Shown here one piece after another: positions 50,101-61,200 of a DNA stretch of 64,000 nucleotides. Origin of the DNA: Sipunculus nudus (Eukaryota > Annelida > Sipuncula > Golfingiida > Sipunculidae); NCBI GenBank assembly GCA_026874595.1, contig CM049318.1:47596456-47660455 (forward strand). Direction: 5' to 3'. The notes beneath the pieces were generated by a model. That model was given only the letters and a program-made list of their open reading frames with translations, did no database searches and was not told the DNA's origin. A program made the position numbers and the translations under genes. Position 1 is the first letter of the stretch; each line of letters opens with the position of its first letter.

Positions 50101-52206
50101 TTATTTTTCTCTTGCCCCATCAAATCTGTCGCCCTATTCAGACAGTTTATTGAACCATTATGTCGCACCCAGTTTCTGATCTCAAATTTTGAGGCAAATT
50201 GTTCTCCAAAGAGAAGTGTAACTCTGGAAAGACATAACTTCTATAACCCAAACCAAAAGCAGGCTGAAACATTTGACTAATCGTTGACCGACCAAAGATA
50301 TTGATAAAGAACTGCGAATTTGGAGAATTAGCAGAGAGTATCCTCACAGACATAAGTTGAAGACGTCAGAGAACAGGCTTTAAAAGCTTGACTTTTGAGC
50401 GAGCCAGATTAAACTTTACAGAAATGTGTTAACTTGGATAAAGCTGCTGAAAAAAATCAGATTCTGTAACACTAGGCAGTGTGAAATGTATAGGGGAATG
50501 AATAAAGAAGTCTTTGGTTTTTTGTTAACAAATAACTATAATTTATTCTTAAAACAACCCTAAGATTACAATACACTAAATCAATACAATTACACAGTAC
50601 AACAAAAGTATAACAGCAAATCAGTATAATCACACAGCATAATAAACAAAGTGCACAGTACCTGGATACCACCACTGTCACAGCGACAAGTCCTTTAAAA
50701 TGTATAAACCGGATGAACAGTTCATTCAGATCTTCTCAGAGAATAACAGTCCAATGTAATCACAAAATTAATCTACTGTAATCCAAAGTGAAATCCTGGC
50801 AGTGATCCGAAAGGGAATCTGAAGACTATAAAATCCATCACAAATTTAGAAGAAAATCTATAATTTCCGCACTTATGGGGATGTTAGTACTATTGAAACT
50901 GAATATGTTTTATAAAACTGTAAACATTTGGTATAATAAAAAAATTATGATCCCACTGAACAAATGTGTAAACTGCTGAACTGTCATCAGCTTATAAAAA
51001 AGCCAACCAGTGATTATGGTAATAGTATAGATCTTATATGTTCAGAAACTGCTCACACACTTAAGTTCCAACATAAGAAACACATGGTCAGACCACAAAA
51101 TATTATTTTCAATAATATCTTACTCATCAATACAATCCAATCATAAACAACCAACCATGGCCAATATTACCTCTTCATCTCAGACTTTATCTCCATTTTG
51201 GTATTATTTTAGATTTTTACCTTCAAGGTCAACTTCAGCTGAGCGCCGTAACCCATGGTTCCTTGTTATGTGATGTGGCCTCTTATTAGTGTGTCAGATA
51301 CAGCTGAGCATCAAGGCCCATGAGCCACTTGTTTCAAGAATATAATTACATTTTATTTAAATGGAATTGTACACCCAAATGAAATCAAATGTTTGTAAAG
51401 TTTTTTAAGTTGTTTGTTTAAATGTTAAATCACTAACATAAATTTGCATTAAGCTTTATTTCAGAGTGCTCTCTCTTTTTTAACACTTCTTTAAGATGCT
51501 ATACCACTACAAAGTGATGATAATAATTGGTGTCTAGCTTATTAAGAACTCTTGACTTGAGGAGCTTCAAACAGTTTAACAAATGTGTCCTTTATTAGGG
51601 TAAGTTTATATTCTCTGAGATTCCACTATTTTCTGCAGGACCTCAAGATTCAGGCAGCAGATGTCACTCGTAATTCTGTGCAGAAGAGTGTGTGTGTTCT
51701 AAGTCACTGGGTGAGTAAAGTCAGTCATTGACTGGTAAGTTTATCACACAGTCACTGGCCAAATGGTAAGTTTAACACAGTCACTGGCCAAATGGTAAGT
51801 TTAACACAGTCACTGGCCAAATGGTTCCACTAGCCAAATCCCATGTTTAAAATAGTCACTGGCCAGGTAGTAATATTACCCAAGTCATTGGCCAAATGGT
51901 TTGTTTTTCACAGACACTGGCCAATTGGTTAGTTTGTGGATGTGTAACAATTGGTCAATGCTCGCTTTATATTATCTCATCCACAAAAGGCTTGTTATCA
52001 TTAAACAGGAACAATAAATACTAATTGCAATTAATTCAGATATAGACCTCCAAAGCCCTTGAATCTCATATTCACAAGTTGATCATATAAAACATTTAAG
52101 CAGGCAATGTTTCTGTGTTATAGATGCTAGGGCTAATAGTTTACACACAAAGACAGGCATTTAAAGAGCCAGGAATCCCATACTATGGAATTTAAAATGT
52201 CAGTAA

Positions 52207-52263
<57 letters not shown>

Positions 52264-55200
52264 CATATACATATATACACCCAAACTAAGTATAAGTCTA
52301 AAAATTTGTTCCTGAAAAAAAAACAATTAGGTGTCGGAGTCTACAAACCAAAATTTTTGCAAGACTTAGCTGTTTTGCCAGCTTTAATATCCAGCTACCT
52401 GACTCATCATGTAATGATGTCATTCTAGTGGAATTTGGTAGGTGTTTGGTCTCTAAATAAATAAAATATAAGTATATTCTTACGACATTTTTATTCAGTA
52501 AAATTGTTATATATTCCTCTTTGAAAAATTGATGAAGACTTTTTGCAAACACCATACATGTCTTTTTCTAATTTCTATGCATTTTTCCCTTCTGATTATG
52601 AGACCATCATATGTCAACAATCGTAGAAGTTTATCAGCTGTGCTTTTGTTTTGTGCTCTGAAACCTTGTATGTTTTGATCATGAAAAGTTTTATCAGGTA
52701 TTATTGACTGGTGGCACCACCTACATTTGTTTTTTGTCTTTTACATATTTTTACCTGTGGTTTGGAGACTGCAAAGTTACAAGAATGGTGCCATTTTGTG
52801 CAAGTTTTGATCATTGGATCTCTACATGGGTGATGAGGTCACCATGACCTCATTTGCATAAATTACTTTGACTTGTGTACAGTGCCCGTAGGACAACCAG
52901 TACTACACACATAAATGCATCTTTTATCATAGCCAATACCAACATGCAACATGTAGGTCAGGCATCATGACCCATAGGTCATTCGTTATATGCAAGTGTC
53001 CACCATATATTTCAACATGTTTAAAATGCCCTTATCTTCATACAGAGGCATGTGGACCATGCAAGCTTCATTATATGACAAAAACCAGGAAGATGAATTG
53101 TAAGCTGTCGCTGATTTGACATATTTTTTCACACACTATTGTCCACAGTGCCTACTCCTTTTTGGACATTTACCTTTTGCAGGCATGTGAATGTTCCACA
53201 TGCATATTCACATACTGAGTTTCTTTCAGCCTCTGTTTGGGAAGATCCAGGCAAAGTTGGAGCTCATCACACATGCTTATTTTGAGGAACGAGATTTCTC
53301 CCAGGTAGCGCTACTAGAGGAGATGTTCACAAACCTGAATGCCTCATTAAAGGACAGTTCTGATGATTATCAGGAGGCATTTATTGGTAAACACTTTAGT
53401 TTCTTTCTTAGCCAGCAAAATCATAACAGCAACTTAGTCTAAGCATATTTTTTATCTCAGCTAACTGTAAGTAGTTACAGTGATTGTACCTTGTCGCTCC
53501 TTCTGTCTGTCCATTAGTCAAATTAGGTTACTGTAACTTCATTCCCCCTTGAAATTATGCAAAAACCGTTTTGCATTAGAAACCTATTATAACACTCCAG
53601 TACTGCCGATTATCATGACCACCACTGTTATTCTGTTAATATTTACCATGAAGTCTTGTGAATTTATGTTTTTATGTACTTGCTGGAAATTAGGTTATGG
53701 TATTCTCTAGTTGATCAGCTGTACCCATCACGTGCATATATTTTCATTTTATTTAGTTCATATCCTCTAGTTAACCTTGCATCTGAAATATTAGTTATGA
53801 CAGTTCAACCTGAACACTATTTTCATAACCTGGTGTGGCACAAGGTATGTGACTTTGGTATAATATGTTGTCAGTTTCAACAGCTGTTTTATCATTTTCA
53901 AGTGCATTTGTATGCGTCATGGCACAGCTGATCCCGAGGTGCTACTGTGTGTGTAAATAACAAATTACTTGAGTCCAATGCACAGACATACCACACCCAT
54001 GCATTAGTTGGGCAGTTAAGCACCTGAGGTCCAAAGAGGTTGTGCAAAGGGATTATTTCTTAGATCTCAAGCGTTTGGTGACTTTGTATGGTAGTAAAAT
54101 TTACCCAACAAGATTTGTCTTTATAAATTTTTATCTCAGGTGACTATAAAATATAATAAATCATCTGAGCTATTCAATCATGCTAAGTCCATAGTCCATC
54201 CAATCATCTGTTAACAGGGTATAAATCATAACAGTTGCACATAGAAACTTGTCACTTGAATTACCTTGAGGTCCTTAAAATCTCCTAGGAAACCTGAAAT
54301 TAGGTCACTGGAACCTATATTCTCAGAGTTATGGGGCATGTTTGTGCACCCCAAAATAATAAAATATTTATACAAAACCTCCACTATTTCAGTAATTTAT
54401 TCATTGACTGCCATAAAATTTACTTTGCATATTGATCATAGACAGTTTATTCAGCTGCTAAAGGCAACCTGTATAGACAAGTCAATGGATTCAGTCTTAA
54501 CATATGTGTGACCCATCACTTAAGTAAGTACCCTGTCAACTTTGGTGTCAGAAGGTCCTGTTCTTCAGAAATATTATTTTTACTCAAGCACAACCTGTTT
54601 TGATTAGTCATAATGGGATTCAGTCTTACAGTGAGGTCTTGCCATTTGTACACGTACACTAACATGCACCTCGTCTGATATTTTTTTGTCCATTTTGGTC
54701 ACTTCTGATATCATATCATGGATTGCTGTTAAATCCATGAATGATAAAAAAAGGGATGGAAATCAGCTGGATTTTTTTTGGTTCTGTTTTCACATATATA
54801 TGTAACAATTTTTACAGCTGGATTTTAAAAATCATCTGTAACCTCAACCCTTACCCTAACAACCCTACTGAGTTGGCCGGAAAAACTTATAAGTGTCAGG
54901 CTTTATCCAGGCAGCACTACTAAATAAAACAGAGAAATCTCAGGAAATTTTATGACACAAATTTAGCAGACTTTGTTGATCTTGCAGGTCTCAGTCCAAG
55001 AGAACTGGTGCAGTTGTACAAGCATAAGATCTTGGTGCTGTTCAAGTTGGTACTGTTGGAAAGAAAGGTAAGATACATTAAACATTAATATGTATTATTA
55101 TGTATTTTTAGTACATGCTTTGTACATGTACTTGTCACATGTACATTTAATCAAGTTCTTTTCAGATAATGGTCCCATATGTTATCAGGATTATACCTGA

Positions 55201-58200
55201 TGTATAAATAGGTTATATTTTGCGATTTTAACTCACAATTCCACATTACAGTCACGTTCCATAACTGTATATATTCATATCGGTATAAAGTAAACTTCGG
55301 ACAAAATCTGACTTTTAAAAATGATGAGGACCCATTGGGAATATCAAACAAATGGAAAATCTTCATTTTGGTACATAATATAAACATTTTCTATCATGTA
55401 CAATCAGAATCTTCAATCTATTGATAATGCAAAAAGATTTGTTTTTAGGCCTACATATATTAATATAATCAGTCTTTACCTTTTCCAAGATGCAGGCATA
55501 GATAACAGAAAATAGATGTTGTTTGATTAGGGTATACAGAAGAAATGTTGACCTGTGTAGGTCAGTTGTCTTGTTCGAGGAGGGTATACAATAGGAATTT
55601 TGATCATTGTAGATCAGGCATCTTGTTTGATGAGGGTATACACTAGGAATGTTGACCTGTGTAGGTCAGGTGTCTTGTTGATCAGGGTATACACTAGGAA
55701 TGTTGATCTGTGTAGGTCAGGTGTCTTGTTTGATGAGGGTATACACTAGGAATGTTGATCTGTGTAGGTCAGGTGTCATGTTTGATGAGAGTATACAGTA
55801 GGAATGTTGACCTGTGTAGGTCAGGTGTCTTGTTCGAGGAGGGTATATGATAGGAATTTTGATCATTGTAGATCAGGCATCTTGTTTGATGAGGGTATAC
55901 AATAAGACTGTTGACCTGTGAAGGTCAGGCGTCTTGTTTGAGGAGGGTATACACTGGGAATGTTGATCTGTGTAGGTCAGGCGTCTTGTTTGAGGAGGGA
56001 ATACAATAGGAATGTTGACCTGTGTAGGTCAGGTGTCTTGTTTGATGAGGGTATACAATAAGACTGTTGATCTGTGTAGGTCAGGTGTCTTGTTTGAGGA
56101 GGGAATACAATAGGAATGTTGACCAGTGTAGGTCAGGTGTCTTGTTTGATGAGGGTATACAGTAGGAATGTTGATCTGTGTAGGTCAGGTGTCTTGTTTG
56201 AGGAGGGAATACAATAGGAATGTTGACCAGTGTAGGTCAGGTGTCTTGTTTGATGAGGGTATACAGTAGGAATGTTGATCTTTGTAGGTCAGGTGTCTTG
56301 TTTGATGAGGGTATACAATAAGACTGTTGACCTGTGTAGGTCAGGCGTCTTGTTTGAGGAGGGAATACAATAGGAATGTTGACCAGTGTAGGTCAGGTGT
56401 CTTGTTTGATGAGGGTATACACTAGGAATGTTGACCTGTGTAGGTTAGGTGTCGTGTTTGATGAGGGTATACAGTAGGAATGTTGATCTTTGTAGGTCAG
56501 GCGTCTAGTTTGAGGAGGGAATACAATAGGAATGTTGACCAGTGTAGGTCAGGTGTCTTGTTTGATGAGGGTATACAGTAGGAATGTTGATCTTTGTAGG
56601 TCAGGCGTCTTGTTTGATGAGGGTATACACTAGGAATGTTGACCTGTGTAGGTCAGGTGTCTTGTTTGATGAGGGTATACAGTAGGAATGTTGATCTTTG
56701 TAGGTCAGGCGTCTTGTTTGAGGAGGGTATACAATAAGACTGTTGACCTGTGTAGGTCAGGCGTCTCGTTTGAGGAGGGAATACAATAGGAATGTTGACC
56801 AGTGTAGGTCAGGTGTCTTGTTCGATGAGGGTATACAGTAGAAATGTTGATCTTTGTAGGTCAGGCGTCTTGTTTGATGAGGGTATACACTAGGAATGTT
56901 GACCTGTGTAGGTCAGGTGTCTTGTTTGATGAGGGTATACAGTAGGAATGTTGATCTTTGTAGGTCAGGCGTCTTGTTTGAGGAGGGTATACAATAAGAC
57001 TGTTGACCTGTGTAGGTCAGGCGTCTCGTTTGAGGAGGAAATACAATAGGAATGTTGACCAGTGTAGGTCAGGTGTCTTGTTTGATGAGGGTATACAGTA
57101 GGAATGTTGATCTTTGTAGGTCAGGCGTCTTGTTTGATGAGGGTATACACTAGGAATGTTGACCTGTGTAGGTCAGGTGTCTTGTTTGATGAGGGTATAC
57201 AGTAGGAATGTTGATCTTTGTAGGTCAGGTGTCTTGTTTGATGAGGGTATACAATAAGACTGTTGACCTGTGTAGGTCAAGCGTCTTGTTTGAGGAGGGA
57301 ATACAATAGAAATGTTGACCAGTGTAGGTCAGGTGTCTTGTTTGATGAGGGTATACAGTAGGAATGTTGATCTTTGTAGTACAGGCGTCTTGTTTGATGA
57401 GGGTATACACTAGGAATGTTGACCTGTGTAGGTCAGGTGTCTTGTTTGATGAGGGTATACAGTAGGAATGTTGATCTTTGTAGGTCAGGCGTCTTGTTTG
57501 AGGAGGGAATACAATAGGAATGTTGACCAGTGTAGGTCAGGTGTCTTGTTTGATGAGGGTATACAGTTGGAATGTTGATCTTTGTAGGTCAGGTGTCTTG
57601 TTTGATGAGGGTATACCATAGGAATGTTCATCTGTGTAGGTCAGGTGTCTTGTTTGATGAGGGTATACACTAGGAATGTTGATCTGTGTAGGTCAGGTGT
57701 CTTGTTTGATGAGGGTATACAATAGGAATGTTGATCTGTGTAAGTCAGGCGTCTTGTTTGATGAGGGTATACAGTAGGAATGTTGATCTTTGTAGGTCAG
57801 GCGTCTTGTTTGATGAGGGTATACACTAGGAATGTTGACCTGTGTAGGTCAGGCGTCTTGTTTGATGAGAGTATACAGTAGGAATGTTGACCAGTGTAGG
57901 TCAGGCGTCTTTTACGAGGAGGGTATACACTAGGAATTTTGATCATTGTAGGTCAGGTGTCTTGTTTGATGAGGGTATACACTAGGAATGTTGACCTGTG
58001 TAGGTCAGGTGTCTTGTTTGATGAGGGTATACAGTAGGAATGTTGACCTGTGTAGGTCAGGTGTCTTGTTTGATGAGGGTATACACTAGGAATGTTGATC
58101 TGTGTAGGTCAGGTGTCTTGTTTGATGAGGGTATACACTAAGAATGATGATCTGTGTAGGTCAGGTGTCTTGTTTGATGAGGGTATACAATAGGAATGTT

Positions 58201-61200
58201 GATCTGTGTAGGTCAGGTGTCTTGTTTGATGAGGGTATACAATAAGACTGTTGATCTGTGTAGGTCAGGCTTCTTGTTTTAGGAGGGTATACACTAGGAA
58301 TGTTGACCTGTGTAGGTCAGGCGTCTTGTTTGATGAGGGTATACAATAGGAATGTTGACCTGTGTAGGTCAGGTGTCTTGTTTGATGAGGGTATACAATA
58401 GGAATGTTGACCTGTGTAGGTCAGGTGTCTTGTTTGATGAGGGTATACAATAGGAATGTTGACCTGTGTAGGTCAGGTGTTTTGTTTGATGAGGGTATAC
58501 AATAGGAATGTTCATCTGTGTAGGTGTGGTGTCTTGTTTGATGAGGGTATACAATAGGAATGTTCATCTGTGTAGGTCAGGTGTCTTGTTTGATGAGGGT
58601 ATACAATAGGAATGTTCATCTGTGTAGGTCAGGTGTCTTGTTTGATGAGGGTATACACTAGGAATGTTGATCTGTGTAGGTCAGGCGTCTTGTTTGATGA
58701 GGGTATACAATAGGAATGTTCATCTGTGTAGGTCAGGTGTCTTGTTTGATGAGGGTATACAATAGGAATGTTCATCTGTGTAGGTCAGGTGTCTTGTTTG
58801 ATGAGGGTATACAATAGGAATGTTCATATGTGTAGGTCAGGTGTCTTGTTTGATGAGGGTATACAATAGGAATGTTGACCTGTGTAGGTCAGGTGTCTTG
58901 TTTGATGAGGGTATACAATAGGAATGTTGACCTGTGTAGGTCAGGTGTCTTGTTTGATGAGGGTATACAATAGGAATGTTGATCTGTGTAAGTCAGGCGT
59001 CTTGTTTGATGAGGGTATACAGTAGGAATGTTGATCTTTGTAGGTCAGGTGTCTTGTTTGATGAGGGTATACACTAGGAATGTTGACCTGTGTAGGTCAG
59101 GCGTCTTGTTTGATGAGAGTATACAGTAGGAATGTTGACCTGTGTAGGTCAGGTGTCTTGTACGAGGAGGGTATACAATAGGAATTTTGATCTGTTAGGT
59201 CAGGTGTCTTGTTTGACAAGGGTATACGCTAGGAATGTTGATCTGTGTAGGTCAGGTGTCTTGTTTGACGAGGGTATACACTAGGAATGTTGATCTGTGT
59301 AGGTCAGGTGTCTTGTTTGATGAGGGTATACAATAGGAATGTTGATCTGTGTAGGTCAGGTGTCTTGTTTGATGAGGGTATACAATAGGAATGTTGATCT
59401 GTGTAGGTCAGGTGTCTTGTTTGATGAGGGTATACACTAGGAATGTTGATCTGTGTAGGTCAGGTGTCTTGTTTGATGAGGGTATACACTAGGAATGTTG
59501 ATCTGTGTAGGTCAGGCGTCTTGTTTGATGAGGGTATACACTAGGAATGTTGATCTGTGTAGGTCAGGCGTCTTGTTTGATGAGGGTATACAATAGGAAT
59601 TTTGATCATTGTAGGTCAGGTGTCTTGTTTGATGAGGGTATACACTAGGAATGTTGATCTGTGTAGGTCAGGTGTCTTGTTTGACGAGGGTATACACTAG
59701 GAATGTTGATCTGTGTAGGTCAGGTGTCTTGTTTGATGAGGGTATGCAATAGGAATGTTGATCTGTGTAGGTCAGGTGTCTTGTTTGATGAGGGTATACA
59801 CTAAGAATGTTGATCTGTGTAGGTCAGGTGTCTTGTTTGATGAGGATATACACTAGGAATGTTGATCTGTGTAGGTCAGGTGTCTTGTTTGATGAGGGTA
59901 TACACTAGGAATGTTGATCTGTGTAGGTCAGGCGTCTTGTTTGATGAGGGTATACAATAGGAATGTTGATCTGTGTAGGTCAGGTGTCTTGTTTGATGAG
60001 GGTATACAATAGGAATGTTGATCTGTGTAGGTCAGGTGTCTTGTTTGATGAGGGTAAACAATAAGACTGTTGACCTGTGTAGGTCAGGCATCTTGTTTGA
60101 TGAGGGTATACAATAGGAATGTTGATCTGTGTAGGTCAGGCGTCTTGTTTGATGAGGGAATACAATAGGAATGTTGATCTGTGTAGGTCAGGTGTCTTGT
60201 TTGATGAGGGTATACAATAGGAATGTTGATCTGTGTAGGTCAGGTGTCTTGTTTGATGAGGGTAAACAATAAGACTGTTGACCTGTGTAGGTCAGGCATC
60301 TTGTTTGATGAGGGTATACAATAGGAATGTTGATCTGTGTAGGTCAGGCGTCTTGTTTGATGAGGGAATACAATAGGAATGTTGACCTGTGTAGGTCAGT
60401 TGTCTTGTTTGATGAGGGTATACAATAGGAATGTTGATCTGTGTAGGTCAAGCATCTTGTTTGAGGAGGGTATACAAAAGAAATGTTGATCTGTGTAGGT
60501 CAGGTGTCTTGTTTGAGGAGGGTATACAATAGGAATGTTGATCTGTGTAGGTCAGGCGTCTTGTTTGATGAGGGAATACAATCGGAATGTTGACCTGTGT
60601 AGGTCAGGTGTCTTGTTTGATGAGGGTATACAATAGGAATGTTGATCTGTGTAGGTCAAGCATCTTGTTTGAGGAGGGTATACAAAAGAAATGTTGACCG
60701 GTGTAGGTCAGGTGTCTTGTTTGATGAGGGTATACAATAGGAATGTTGATCTGTGTAGGTCAAGCATCTTGTTTGAGGAGGGTATACAAAAGAAATGTTG
60801 GTCTGTGTAGGTCAGGTGTCTTGTTTGATGAGGGAATACAATAGGAATGTTGATCTGTGTAGGTATGTAACCTGTGATGAGTATTTTTTCCTGTGCTCTG
60901 TGGTAGTATTTTTGTCTTTGTTGAAGGTGCTGTTCTTCGGTTCCCCAGTGAAATTCTTGACAGAGACTCTGTTGAAGATACTCTCACTCTTTCCAGGTAA
61001 TAAATCTTTAAAAGTATTAAATGACACCGGACATAGTTTTTTTTTGCATTTTTAGCTCAGCTGACTATAACTCATCTTAGCTATAGTGATCACTCCATGT
61101 AAGTTATCTGGCCGACCAACCAGCCATCAACAGAGCACAAATCGTAACCCTTTGATCAAGAAACATTTTACTTATTATCCTGCTAGGTCCTTGGTAAATC

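Larger units (their letters stand above)
44440..51275 (+). mobile_element. Family A copy, diverged and interrupted
   Basis: The left part (44500-45230) matches the family A body (compare 31765-31980 and 33530-33960), and the right end (50940-51275) matches its 3' end, finishing GTAACCCATGGTTCCTTGTT. Between them lie about 300-bp units with GACCTTGACCTTGAA (45575-46250), a dispersed repeat (46262-46435) and two LTR-like repeats. The whole is probably a mosaic of nested insertions. Confidence 0.5.
42493..51638 (+). other. AVL9 intron 3
   Basis: 9.1 kb, nearly all repeat-derived: a 1.3-kb AGCTCAGCTGAC-type element (42566-43892), a short one (43905-44358), a long interrupted family A copy (about 44440-51275) and LTR-like direct repeats (47450 and 50465). 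No coding sequence is supported. Stretch 48700-50450 holds unique AT-rich sequence and a 22-bp C tract (about 49141-49162). Confidence 0.5.

Noticed and set aside
53674-53931. 85-codon plus-strand ORF between AVL9 exons 5 and 6
   Set aside because: Exons 5 and 6 join in phase without it; it starts inside a family A fragment and shows no domain.
55520-60865. CRISPR-like array
   Set aside because: Units are joined head to tail with no unique spacers, and the host is an animal genome; it is a minisatellite.
60760-61055. ORFs running from the minisatellite into AVL9 exon 7
   Set aside because: They are unspliced read-through of the repeat and exon; the AAG acceptor at 60926 and phase support the exon alone.
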